Positions 1 to 6,671 of a DNA stretch of 12,350 nucleotides are shown piece after piece. The notes under the pieces were generated by a model, which saw only the letters and a program-made list of their open reading frames with translations, made no database searches and was not told the DNA's origin. The translations under genes were made by a program, and so were the position numbers. The DNA is from Anaerolineales bacterium (GTDB taxonomy: Bacteria > Chloroflexota > Anaerolineae > Anaerolineales > UBA6663). The number at the start of each line of letters is the position of its first letter. The stretch's first letter is position 1. The stretch lies in contig JAGOBN010000042.1 of the NCBI GenBank assembly GCA_017999235.1, positions 1-12,350 of the forward strand. Reading direction: 5' to 3'.

Positions 1-514
1 CGGCCGGGTCGGCGAAGAGGCGGGTCACCTCGACGCGGGTGATGTCAGGATCTACCGGGGTGATGGCCGTGATAGCGCCGGGGGTCCGCGTCACGTGCAG
101 CAGACCGAGCGGGGCCGGCGCGGGTTGGCCGGCCGCCACGCGCTCCAGGCGTTGTTCCAACCACACGCCGCCCGCCGGGTCGGAGAGCTGCCGCACGCCG
201 TCCACGTCGCCGGCCAGGGCCGCTTGTTCTTCCTGGGCCACGGTCTGGCGGAGCGCTTGTTCTTGGAGGAGCCGGGTCGCGGTGGTGTTCGCCCACTGCC
301 CCGCCAGCAGCGCCACGACGAGGCCGGCGGTCAGCCAGCCCAGGCGCCGGCGGCGGGCGCTGGGCGCGGGCGGTTTTGGGGCGCGGACGGGCGGCCCCGC
401 GGCCGGTTGCCGCTCCCCGTCTCGGCGCGCCGGCTCGGCCTCCGGCGGTTCGGCAAACGGAGTCTCGCTGACCGTCCACTCCCAGTGGATGTCCTGACCC
501 GGCCCAGGCGGCAT
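1..514 (-). CDS. Hypothetical single-span membrane protein, N-terminal part (cut by left edge)
   Basis: This is an open frame of 171 codons that starts at ATG 514-512 and runs off the left edge without a stop. The start follows a CAGGAG ribosome site about 5 nt upstream and lies 25 nt after the parB stop, so it is probably the next gene of the operon. The N-terminus begins MPPGPGQDIHWEW. Residues 1-52 are Pro/Ala-rich and probably disordered and cytoplasmic. An Arg cluster (RRRR, 54-57) precedes one membrane segment at about 59-73, which fits an N-in topology. After that comes a Gln/Glu/Ala-rich helical stretch (about 80-112) and the start of a domain with beta character (about 133-171). Only the N-terminus is visible and I recognise no family. 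The competing minus-frame reading over the same bases is Arg/Gly/Pro-rich low-complexity protein and looks spurious. Confidence 0.75.
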   Translation of the reverse strand, partial: MPPGPGQDIHWEWTVSETPFAEPPEAEPARRDGERQPAAGPPVRAPKPPAPSARRRRLGWLTAGLVVALLAGQWANTTATRLLQEQALRQTVAQEEQAALAGDVDGVRQLSDPAGGVWLEQRLERVAAGQPAPAPLGLLHVTRTPGAITAITPVDPDITRVEVTRLFADPA

Positions 515-539
515 GCGGCTCCTGAGCGGCCCCGGGCGG

Positions 540-1388
540 TTATTCGCCCAGCAGGGCGGCCGTGATGGCGTTGAGCTCTTCGTCGGAATAAAAATGGATG
601 ACCACCGTGCCGCCCTTGCGGCCCCGGTTGAGGGCCACCTTGGTGCCGAGCTTGACGCGCAGCCGTTCGGTCAGGGCGTCGGCGTCGGCGCTGTTGCGCG
701 CGGGCTTGGCCGGCTTGGCGTCTTTCTGGCCGAGCAGCCGGCGCACCAACTCTTCCGTCTGGCGCACTGTCAGGCCTTTGCCAATGACGGTGTTGAAGGC
801 CGCCAATTGGGCCTGGGTATTGGGCAGGGCGAGCAGGGCGCGGGCGTGGCCTTCGGTGATCTGGTCGTTGGCCAGCGAATCCAGCAGGCGCTGGGGCAGT
901 TTCAGCAGGCGCAGGGTGTTGGTCACCGTGACGCGCTTCTTGCCCACGCGCGCTGCGATCTCCTCGTGCGAGAGCTTGAAGTCGTCCGCCAGATGCTTGT
1001 AGGCCAGCGCCGTTTCCAGCGGGCCGAGGTCGGCCCGCTGGATGTTCTCAATCAACGCCAGTTCCAGCAGCTGCTGGTCGGTGGCCTCGCGGATCAAGGC
1101 CGGCACCGTGGGCAGGCCGGCCAGCTTGCTGGCCTCCAGGCGGCGCTCACCGGCGATGAGCACATAGCGGCCGGGCGCGCCGGTCTGGGCCACCACCAGC
1201 GGCTGCAGGATGCCGTGCTCGCGGATGGAGGCGGCCAGTTCTTCCAGCGCCGCCGGCTCAAAGCGCGTGCGCGGCTGGCGCGGGTTGCGCGTGATGCTGG
1301 TGATGGGCAGTTGGCTGACGCCGCCCTGGGCTTCGGAAACCGGGATCAGGGCGTCTAGGCCGCGCCCCAGGCCGCGTTTTGGAGGCAT
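540..1388 (-). CDS. parB: Chromosome-partitioning protein ParB (Spo0J)
   Basis: ParB is the CTP-dependent clamp that loads at parS sites near the origin, spreads on DNA, and stimulates the ParA ATPase. The 282-residue protein is full length and shows the expected order. A basic N-terminal peptide (KRGLGRGLDALI, 4-15) is the usual ParA-contact segment. The nuclease-like ParB domain holds GERR (80-83, CTP-binding motif) and ENIQR (114-118; ENLQR is usual). A helix-turn-helix lies at about 139-163 (LSHEEIAARVGKKRVTV), and a C-terminal dimerisation domain at about 251-278 contains GTVVIHFYSDEEL. The start ATG is preceded by GGAG, which overlaps the parA stop region; parA ends only 5 nt upstream, so translation is probably coupled. 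No parS-like palindrome was found in the window. Confidence 0.97.
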   Translation of the reverse strand: MPPKRGLGRGLDALIPVSEAQGGVSQLPITSITRNPRQPRTRFEPAALEELAASIREHGILQPLVVAQTGAPGRYVLIAGERRLEASKLAGLPTVPALIREATDQQLLELALIENIQRADLGPLETALAYKHLADDFKLSHEEIAARVGKKRVTVTNTLRLLKLPQRLLDSLANDQITEGHARALLALPNTQAQLAAFNTVIGKGLTVRQTEELVRRLLGQKDAKPAKPARNSADADALTERLRVKLGTKVALNRGRKGGTVVIHFYSDEELNAITAALLGE

Positions 1389-1393
1389 ATCGG

Positions 1394-2194
1394 TTACTCC
1401 GGGTGGGCGTCGCTTTTCGCGTCGCTCTTGGCGTCGCCTTTGATGACTTCTTCCGCCAGGGTCTTGTAGGCCAGCGCCCCCGGCGAGGACGGCGCGTAGG
1501 CCGTGATCGGCACGCCGTGCGACGGCGCCTCGGCCAGGCGCACGCTGCGCGGGATCAGGCTCTTGAAGACCTTGCCCGGAAAGTGCTTGCGGACCTCGGT
1601 CACCACCTGCTCGGCCAGCGAGGTGCGCGCGTCGTACATTGTGATCACCACGCCCCGGATGGTGAGCTGCGGGTGCAGGGCGGTGCGGACGCGGGCGATG
1701 GTGTGCGTCAACTGGCCCAGCCCTTCCAGGGCCAGGTATTCCGCCTGGACCGGGATGATCACGCCGGCGCGGGCGGCCACCAGGCCGTTCAGCGTCAGCA
1801 GGCCCAGCGACGGCGGGCAGTCGATGAGGATGTAATCATAGTTCTTTTCGACCGGCTTGAGGCCTTTGATCAACTGATTCTCGCGCGCCAGCAGGCTCAC
1901 CAGTTCGATCTCGGCGCCGGCCAGCGCCGGCGAGGCTGGCAGCAAAGCCAGCTTGAGCTTGGGGCTGTGCAGGACGTAATCGGCGGCGGACCCGTCGCCG
2001 ATCAGCACGTCATACACGCCGCCGGCCACCTTGTTCTTGTCAATGCCTAGAGACGATGTGGCGTTGGCCTGCGGGTCCAGATCCACCAGCAGGACGCGCT
2101 TGCCCAGATTGGCCAGATGGGCGGCCAGGTTGATGGCGGTGGTCGTCTTGCCGACGCCGCCTTTTTGGTTGACGAGGGTATAGATATGCGTCAT
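1394..2194 (-). CDS. parA: Chromosome-partitioning ATPase ParA (Soj)
   Basis: This deviant-Walker ATPase (266 residues) works with ParB in origin segregation. It starts directly at the nucleotide-binding core with no N-terminal helix-turn-helix, as in chromosomal Soj. Visible motifs are the deviant Walker A KGGVGKTT (11-18), DLDPQ (38-42), and Walker B ILIDCPPSLG (122-131). R190 in YDART and R219 in IPRSVRL sit at positions that, from memory, match the Soj arginines needed for nonspecific DNA binding, so this paralogue looks fully equipped. I chose the ATG at 2194 (MTHIYTLVNQ) because it begins just before the first core strand. The longer open frame upstream overlaps the kinase gene and is low-complexity. 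An AAGG ribosome site overlaps the stop of the kinase gene, 7 nt away. The C-terminus ends in a short AKSD repeat tail. Confidence 0.97.
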   Translation of the reverse strand: MTHIYTLVNQKGGVGKTTTAINLAAHLANLGKRVLLVDLDPQANATSSLGIDKNKVAGGVYDVLIGDGSAADYVLHSPKLKLALLPASPALAGAEIELVSLLARENQLIKGLKPVEKNYDYILIDCPPSLGLLTLNGLVAARAGVIIPVQAEYLALEGLGQLTHTIARVRTALHPQLTIRGVVITMYDARTSLAEQVVTEVRKHFPGKVFKSLIPRSVRLAEAPSHGVPITAYAPSSPGALAYKTLAEEVIKGDAKSDAKSDAHPE

Positions 2195-2201
2195 CGCCGC
2201 C

Positions 2202-3044
2202 TTAAACCTGTTCCGCCCGCCGCCGCGCCAGCTCGATCTCCGCCGGGGCCGGCACCCCGGCCAGACCGGGGCGGGTGACGGAGACGGCGGCAATCTGGTT
2301 GGCCAGCCGCGCCGCCGCCCACGGGTCGCGCGTCTCATGTAAATGGATCAAGAAAGCGGCGGCGAAGATATCGCCGGCGCCGGTGGGGTCCACTTCCGTC
2401 TGCGGCACGGCCGGGAAGGGCCGTGGTTCCGCGCCGCGCGCGAAGACCGTGCAGCCTCGCGGGCCTTCGGTCACCACCAGGAGCGGCGTCAGGCCGGCCC
2501 AGCGCCGGAGCACGGCCCAGTCGCCGCGCACGTCCTCAATGCTCAGGATGACGGCCTGGGCGTGGGGCAGGGCGCGCTCCGCGTCCGGCCAGGCCTGGCG
2601 CGAGACCAGGCCGGCCGCATCCCAGCCGCGCAGCCAGCCCTGGACAGTCAGGCCGACCAGGGCGCCGTCGAAGGCGGTCAGCAAATCGAGGTCCAGCTCG
2701 CCGGCCAGCGGCGCCAGATGCACAATGGGCGCGCGCCGCCAGGCGGCCGGCACATCGGCGGCGCTCAAAGGCGCGGCGCGGCCGCGCAGGAATTGCGTGC
2801 GGCCGTCCGGCCCGTAAATGTTCTCAAAGGTCGTGCTGGTCGGGGAAGGGCGGCAGGCGACGGCGATCTCGGCCAGCGGGGCGAGATCCACATCGGCGGC
2901 GCTGGCCGTGACCACGCCGGCCGGATAACCCAAAGCGTGGGCGGTGAGGCTGGCAAAGGCCACGCTGCCGCCCAGTCGAGGGCCGGCCGGCGTCAGGTCT
3001 TTGGCCACATGGCCGATGGCGAGATAAGAGACGGGCGCCGGCAT
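2202..3044 (-). CDS. PfkB/ribokinase-family carbohydrate kinase
   Basis: The 280-residue protein looks like a PfkB-superfamily kinase, which transfers the ATP gamma-phosphate to a sugar or nucleoside. The N-terminal region has the glycine pair of signature 1 (LGGSVAFASLTAHALG, 24-39). The C-terminal signature DPTGAGDIFAAAF (219-231) contains the anion-hole GAGD with the catalytic-base Asp225, preceded by VVTEGPRGCTVF (190-201), the usual strand-turn before the ATP site. It is somewhat short for the family (often about 300 residues), and the substrate-lid region is reduced, so I cannot name the substrate. The start is ATG 3044, the first Met before the first core strand (YLAIGHVAKD); there is no clear Shine-Dalgarno, only a GACGGAC-type repeat. 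The gene sits between jag and parA with 7 nt to parA, so it is probably in the same operon although it is not a standard member of this block. Confidence 0.88.
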   Translation of the reverse strand: MPAPVSYLAIGHVAKDLTPAGPRLGGSVAFASLTAHALGYPAGVVTASAADVDLAPLAEIAVACRPSPTSTTFENIYGPDGRTQFLRGRAAPLSAADVPAAWRRAPIVHLAPLAGELDLDLLTAFDGALVGLTVQGWLRGWDAAGLVSRQAWPDAERALPHAQAVILSIEDVRGDWAVLRRWAGLTPLLVVTEGPRGCTVFARGAEPRPFPAVPQTEVDPTGAGDIFAAAFLIHLHETRDPWAAARLANQIAAVSVTRPGLAGVPAPAEIELARRRAEQV

Positions 3045-3073
3045 GCGACGGACGACGGACGACCGACGGCCGG
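3045..3073. repeat. Short tandem heptamer repeat upstream of the kinase start
   Basis: The 76-nt gap between jag and the kinase gene holds imperfect tandem copies of GACGGAC (two exact copies and one GACCGAC), directly abutting the kinase start codon on the minus strand. The repeat occupies the place where a ribosome-binding site would be expected. It may be simple slippage sequence. The rest of the gap is GC-rich with short palindromes (CCGCCGGCGG), and I see no clean terminator or promoter in it. Confidence 0.55.
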
Positions 3074-3120
3074 CGCGGGGCGACGAGCGGGACCCGCCGG
3101 CGGTGGTCGGCCGGCTCGCG

Positions 3121-3642
3121 TTACTTGGGATAGATGGTGACTTTGCGGCGCGGGCCTTCGCCCACGCTTTCGGTGCGGACTTGCGCGTGGTGGCGCAGCT
3201 CCAGATGCACAATCCGGCGCTCGTCGGCCGGCATCGGCTCCAGGGCGATGGCGCGGCCGCGCTGGATGACCTGCTCGGCCGTGCGCTGGGCCATGCGCCG
3301 CAGCTGCTCGTGCCGGCGCTGGCGGAAGCCTTCCACGTCCACCACCAGGTTGACGCCGTGGCTGAGCTGTTTGGCCAGCAGCAGGCGCGCCACGTATTGC
3401 AGGGCGGCCAGAGTCTCGCCGCGCCGGCCGAGCAGGATGCTCAGGTCGTCGCCGCGCACATCCACCAGCAGCGAGCGCTCGCCGTCCTCTTCGTCCACGG
3501 CGCCCCACTGGGCCGTGACCGTGACGGTCTCGGCCACCTTGAGGCGGGCCAGCAGATCTTCGAGCGTTTGCGCCGCCAGAACGAGCTCGCGGTCGCCGGC
3601 GGGGGCGGGCTCAGAGGACAACGGGACGGGAAGGTCGGCCAT
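3121..3642 (-). CDS. jag: Jag / KhpB-type RNA-binding protein (KH and R3H domains)
   Basis: Jag (KhpB, EloR) is a cytoplasmic RNA-binding protein usually encoded beside yidC and linked to cell elongation and sporulation in Firmicutes. This 173-residue copy has a type-II KH domain at about 57-103 with the GRRG loop (72-75) in DLSILLGRRGETLAALQY, followed by an R3H domain at about 115-172 with the Arg-x3-His core RRIVH (142-146) and a basic end (RRKVTIYPK). The usual N-terminal Jag_N domain (about 50 residues) is absent; instead there is a short Pro/Glu-rich leader (1-18). The start ATG 3642 follows AAGGAG at 8 nt. It lies 31 nt after yidC and is clearly co-transcribed. The lack of Jag_N suggests that any function depending on that domain is lost or done elsewhere. 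Confidence 0.95.
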   Translation of the reverse strand: MADLPVPLSSEPAPAGDRELVLAAQTLEDLLARLKVAETVTVTAQWGAVDEEDGERSLLVDVRGDDLSILLGRRGETLAALQYVARLLLAKQLSHGVNLVVDVEGFRQRRHEQLRRMAQRTAEQVIQRGRAIALEPMPADERRIVHLELRHHAQVRTESVGEGPRRKVTIYPK

Positions 3643-3673
3643 GTCGAATGCTCCTTGCGCGGCGCCGGGTGGC

Positions 3674-4456
3674 TTACTTCGATTTGCGGTTCTTGGCGGC
3701 GGCCGCCGGCGCCGGGGCCGGCCCCCTCAGGCTGAAGATGTTGCGCCAGTTGATGGGATTGGTGAAGCTGTACTGCACGATGCTCATCAAGTTGCTAAAG
3801 ATGAAATAGATCGACAGGCCGGAGGCGAAGGTCAGCGAGAAGTACCCGAACATCAGCGTCGAAGTCAGCGCCATGGTCTGGGACATCTGGCCGGCCTGCG
3901 GGTCGGCGGCGGCCGGCGTCATCACCTTGGACTGCACCCAGGTGGTGGCGGCCACAAACAGCGGCATCACGTAGTACGGGTCGGGCAGGCCCAGGTTCAT
4001 CCACAGAAAACGGTTGTCGAGCGGGATCAGGTTGGTGACGTTCGGCAGAAAGGAGTACAGGTGCGAAGACAGCGTGAAGAGCTGCAGCGGCGTGGCGGCG
4101 ATGGAGCTGGTGATGGCCTGGTACATGCCGATGATGATCGGGAATTGGATCACCAGGGGCAGGCAGCTGCCGAACGGGTTGACGCCGGCCTGCTGATACA
4201 TCTTCATCTGCTCTTGGGCCAGTTTGTCCTTGTCGGCCGGGGCCGAGTACTTGGCCTGGGTCTTTTTCCACTCGTCGCTCTGCTGCAGGTCTTGCAGCGC
4301 CTTGGTGGATTTCTGCTGCTGCCAGGTGAGCGGGAAGGTCAGCGCACGGATCAGCAGCGTGAAGACGACGATGGTCAGCGTCAGGTTGTTGAACAGCAGG
4401 CTGTACAAGAACAGCATGCTGTTGACCATCGGATTGATGATGAGCATTTCCCACAT
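3674..4456 (-). CDS. yidC: Membrane protein insertase YidC (Oxa1/SpoIIIJ type)
   Basis: YidC inserts and folds inner-membrane proteins, alone or with SecYEG. At 260 residues it is the short form without the large periplasmic domain of Gram-negative YidC. Segments seen are TM1 at about 16-43 carrying the groove arginine R37 (LLIRALTFPL); a cytoplasmic helical hairpin at about 45-93 with charged helices (QQQKSTKALQDLQQ, QEQMKMYQQAGVNP); TM2 at about 97-117 (CLPLVIQFPIIIGMYQAI); and further TMs at about 160-175, 194-210 and 212-229. The C-terminus is an Ala/Pro linker plus a basic tail (KNRKSK), which could contact ribosomes. No lipobox is present. The ATG at 4456 (MWEMLI) lies 15 nt after the upstream stop in the same frame; the AAAGG there is a little far from the start. 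Confidence 0.97.
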   Translation of the reverse strand: MWEMLIINPMVNSMLFLYSLLFNNLTLTIVVFTLLIRALTFPLTWQQQKSTKALQDLQQSDEWKKTQAKYSAPADKDKLAQEQMKMYQQAGVNPFGSCLPLVIQFPIIIGMYQAITSSIAATPLQLFTLSSHLYSFLPNVTNLIPLDNRFLWMNLGLPDPYYVMPLFVAATTWVQSKVMTPAAADPQAGQMSQTMALTSTLMFGYFSLTFASGLSIYFIFSNLMSIVQYSFTNPINWRNIFSLRGPAPAPAAAAKNRKSK

Positions 4457-4471
4457 GGCGGATTTGTACCT

Positions 4472-5644
4472 TTACTGCGCGGGCGCGAAGGCCCACTTCA
4501 GAGCGCCGGCGGTGGTGTAGGCCACCAGCCAGTTGCTGCCGGAGAAGGGGGCCACCAGGATCAGGTCCGCTTCCGGAAGGACCAGCGGCGTGCCCAGGAG
4601 CTGGCCGCGATTGTCGCCGGCGGCCGGCTGTTTCCATACTTCCGCGCCGGTGGCGAGGCTGCGGGCGTAGACATAGCCGTCTTTATCGCCCACGATCACG
4701 GCGTCGCCCGCGATGGCGGGGCTGCCGCGCAGGATGCCGCCGGGCTTGGCCGTCCACAGCGGGCGGCCGGTTTGGGCGTCCACGGCCAGCAGGTTGCCGC
4801 TCAGGTCGGTGACGTACACGGCGCCGGCGTGGACGGTGGGGCTGGCCCACACCCAGTTGTTGGCGTCGGCGCTCCAGCGCTGTTCGCCGCTGGCGGCGTC
4901 TAAGGCCAGGATCTTGTTGCCAAAGGTGCCGAGGTACAACCGCCCGTCGGCCAGGGCCGGCGTGCCGGCCAGCGACGCGCCCAGATCCTGCTTCCAGCGC
5001 AGGGCGCCGTCGGCGCGGTTGAACGCGTACAGGCTGTGATCCAGCGAGGCCACGTACACCGTGTCGTCCGTCACCAGCGGGGCCGCCCAGATCGGGTTCT
5101 TGGCCGTGGCTTCCCAGCGATACGCGCCCGTCTGGGCATCCACGGCGTAGATATTGTTGTTGGCCATCCCGAAGTACGCGCCGCCGTCCTTGACGGTCAC
5201 GCCGCCCAGGATGCGGTTGTCCACCGGCGGCATCAGCCCGAAGACGATGCTCTTGGTGGCGGACGGGGTGAGCGGGCAGCCCAGGCGGGCGGCGGCCTTC
5301 TCATCAAAGCCCAGGCACCACAACTGCGCGCCGGTGGCGGGGTCCAGCCCGAACAGCGCGCCGCTGTGCGAAGACAGCGGGCCTTCCGAGCCGACCACAA
5401 TCACGTCCGCGCTGACGCCCGGATCGGCGAAGAACTGATCACCGTTGCCGGGGGTGGCGGGGAAAGACCAGCGCTGTTTGCCGTCGCTTAAGTTGACGGC
5501 CACCACGCGGTTGTTGTTGGCCACAAATGCCAGTTCGGCATTGGCGGCCAGGCCAGGCCAGGCGGAGGCGATGGGCGCGCCCGTGCAGCCGGCGGCAAAA
5601 ACGAGGCTAATCAGGCCCAGCAGGGCCAATCGCAAACGACTCAC
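4472..5644 (-). CDS. PQQ-type beta-propeller lipoprotein (BamB-like fold)
   Basis: This is a predicted extracytoplasmic lipoprotein of 390 residues. A signal peptide of about 19 residues ends in the lipobox FAAGC with Cys20 as the lipidation site. The rest is about eight propeller repeats of the type VYV-x-NLLAVDAQTGRPLW, with the recurring D-x-TG-x2-W turn (for example at about 49-59, 100-109 and across the following blades). This is the PQQ/BamB repeat, though nothing shows that PQQ is bound. Cys110 and Cys123 could form a disulfide. The start is GTG at 5644, supported by AGGAG 6 nt upstream. It lies between yidD and yidC in the operon, so a role as a scaffold in membrane-protein or envelope assembly is tempting but is only inference. 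If the host is monoderm, as suspected, it cannot be a true BamB. Confidence 0.92.
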   Translation of the reverse strand: MSRLRLALLGLISLVFAAGCTGAPIASAWPGLAANAELAFVANNNRVVAVNLSDGKQRWSFPATPGNGDQFFADPGVSADVIVVGSEGPLSSHSGALFGLDPATGAQLWCLGFDEKAAARLGCPLTPSATKSIVFGLMPPVDNRILGGVTVKDGGAYFGMANNNIYAVDAQTGAYRWEATAKNPIWAAPLVTDDTVYVASLDHSLYAFNRADGALRWKQDLGASLAGTPALADGRLYLGTFGNKILALDAASGEQRWSADANNWVWASPTVHAGAVYVTDLSGNLLAVDAQTGRPLWTAKPGGILRGSPAIAGDAVIVGDKDGYVYARSLATGAEVWKQPAAGDNRGQLLGTPLVLPEADLILVAPFSGSNWLVAYTTAGALKWAFAPAQ

Positions 5645-5653
5645 CTTGAACTC

Positions 5654-5671
5654 CTAGGGCACCGGATCCTA
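5654..5671 (-). other. In-frame amber stop and remnant of the YidD C-terminus
   Basis: Reading on in the yidD frame past the amber codon (TAG, 5671-5669) gives Asp-Pro-Val-Pro and then a second TAG (5656-5654). YidD proteins normally end GGYDPVP or close to it, so the amber codon stands exactly in place of the conserved Tyr, one substitution from TAC or TAT. The second TAG overlaps the AGGAG ribosome site of the downstream lipoprotein gene, as expected for an original gene end in a compact operon. Confidence 0.8.
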
Positions 5672-5992
5672 ACCACCGGGGTTGAACGGGTTGCAACGCA
5701 GGACGCGCCAGGCCGCCAGGAGGCTGCCTTTCAGGACGCCATATTTCTGGATCGCCTGGAAACCATAGCGCGAACAGGACGGATAAAACCGGCAGGTATC
5801 GGCCGGCAGGGCGCGGGAGAGCGTCAACTGGTACAGCCGAATGACCGCCAGCAGCGCGGTGCGCGGCAGCTGCGTCAGGCGGAAATCCGGCCGCCACTCG
5901 GGCAGGGGCGCGCGGGACGGCCAAATCGGGTCGCCGGCGGCGGGCGCCGGCTCGGGGTCGGCATGATCAGGCGGCAGGTGGGTTGAACACAT
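5669..5992 (-). CDS. yidD: Membrane protein insertion efficiency factor YidD
   Basis: YidD is a small membrane-associated protein that aids YidC-dependent insertion. Its core is at about 47-107: [17 protein letters not shown], then [15 protein letters not shown] (67-81), then a [20 protein letters not shown] segment (88-107), with the three family cysteines C67, C73 and C100. The protein (107 residues) is longer than usual at the N-terminus: about 45 Pro-rich residues precede the core. The only ATG in frame is at 5992, giving a 26-nt overlap with the rnpA end; there is no clear ribosome site, so coupling to rnpA is likely. The C-terminus stops at GG, five residues short of the normal GGYDPVP end, because of an amber codon. 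The core is intact, so the product may still work. Confidence 0.93.
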   Translation of the reverse strand: MCSTHLPPDHADPEPAPAAGDPIWPSRAPLPEWRPDFRLTQLPRTALLAVIRLYQLTLSRALPADTCRFYPSCSRYGFQAIQKYGVLKGSLLAAWRVLRCNPFNPGG

Positions 5993-6314
5993 GGGCTTTT
6001 CGCAGCAGCTGCGCGAGAGCGTCGCGCACCTGGGGCATTTTACACCCGGCGATCGGCGCGCGCGCGATCAGCACCAGATCCCAGCCGGGCGCCAGCCCGG
6101 CCGCCAGGGCCCGCGCGGCCGCGCGCATCAGCCGCTTGGCCCGGTTGCGCCGCACGGCTGAGCCGACCGACCGGCCGGCCGTGAAGCCAAACCGGGAGGC
6201 GGGCTGGGTCTCACCGGCGGCCCGGCAGACGATAAGAACGATAAGCGGGTGGGCGTAGGATCGTCCATCGCGCCGCACCCGCTCAAAGTCGGCTGTGCTT
6301 CGCAGCCGGAGCAT
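5967..6314 (-). CDS. rnpA: Ribonuclease P protein component
   Basis: RnpA is the protein subunit that, with the RNA encoded by rnpB (not in this window), removes 5' leaders from pre-tRNAs. The 115-residue protein shows the family layout. The N-terminal helix is [20 protein letters not shown] (1-20), the central strands include [11 protein letters not shown] (41-51), and the RNR signature is [12 protein letters not shown] (53-64), which binds the pre-tRNA/P RNA. The C-terminal strand DLVLIARAP (79-87) and final helix follow. The start at ATG 6314 gives the usual MLxxxxRLR-like beginning; the longer open frame upstream overlaps the spacer after rpmH and is unlikely. The gene sits 29 nt after rpmH and overlaps yidD, the standard order. 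Confidence 0.95.
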   Translation of the reverse strand: MLRLRSTADFERVRRDGRSYAHPLIVLIVCRAAGETQPASRFGFTAGRSVGSAVRRNRAKRLMRAAARALAAGLAPGWDLVLIARAPIAGCKMPQVRDALAQLLRKAHVFNPPAA

Positions 6315-6343
6315 AGGCTCTTGCGCCCGCCCCGCCGCGCCCT

Positions 6344-6556
6344 TTATTTCTTGGCCGTGTCGCGCGTCACCGGCGCCTTGGCCGATTTCCAATTGATGCG
6401 CTTGACGTGGTTGTTCATGGTCGGCGCCAGCTGCCAGCGGCCCCGGGCGCGGCGCGCCTGAAGCACTTTGCGCCCGCCTTTGGTGGCCATGCGCGCCCGG
6501 AAGCCATGCGTGCGGATGCGATGGCGCACGCGCGGTTGATACGTTCGTTTAGTCAT
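6344..6556 (-). CDS. rpmH: Large ribosomal subunit protein bL34, with C-terminal extension
   Basis: bL34 binds 23S rRNA in the large subunit. Residues 2-41 are the canonical protein: [20 protein letters not shown], then [11 protein letters not shown] and RRARGR. Family members normally end near residue 44-47. This one continues to 70 residues with a basic, non-repetitive tail (from about T46) ending in VTRDTAKK. The start ATG 6556 has AGAGG about 8 nt upstream and lies about 40 nt from the predicted transcription start. It is the first gene of the minus-strand operon, as expected, but dnaA, its usual divergent or upstream neighbour, is not adjacent. Confidence 0.96.
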   Translation of the reverse strand: MTKRTYQPRVRHRIRTHGFRARMATKGGRKVLQARRARGRWQLAPTMNNHVKRINWKSAKAPVTRDTAKK

Positions 6557-6604
6557 GAGAAAACCTCTACTTCAGATGGTCAGTGCTGACGATTAAGCGG
6601 CGGG

Positions 6605-6633
6605 ATTATAACGTAACGCATGGGGATGGTCAA
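6605..6633 (-). promoter_or_regulatory. Sigma70-type promoter of the rpmH-parB operon
   Basis: On the minus strand, TTGACC (6633-6628) is followed by a 17-nt spacer and a perfect TATAAT (6610-6605). Transcription would start near 6598, giving a leader of about 40 nt before the rpmH ATG. It is AT-rich against a very GC-rich background, lies just after the candidate terminator of the upstream gene, and is the strongest promoter match I found in the window. Confidence 0.85.
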
Positions 6634-6641
6634 CGGTTGGA

Positions 6642-6671
6642 GAAAAGCGGGCCGGCCGCCTACTCCGGCCC
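6642..6671 (-). terminator. Candidate intrinsic terminator of the TolB-like gene
   Basis: On the minus strand, GGGCCGG (6671-6665) can pair with CCGGCCC (6655-6649) across a 9-nt loop that contains the stop codon of the TolB-like gene. A GCTTTTCT tail follows. The stem is all G-C but only 7 bp and the T run is short. Its place immediately upstream of the rpmH promoter favours a real terminator. Confidence 0.45.

Noticed and set aside
89..100. TCACGTG core resembling parS
   Set aside because: The flanks do not continue the 16-bp palindrome, and it lies inside the partial coding region.
45..479. Long minus-strand open frame (144 codons) at the left end
   Set aside because: Arg/Gly/Pro-rich low-complexity product. 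Another frame of the same strand gives a plausible membrane protein with a good ribosome site and stays open to the edge.
513..1358. Long plus-strand open frame opposite parB
   Set aside because: It is a mirror of the parB codons, rich in Gly/Gln/Arg, without a ribosome site or family resemblance.
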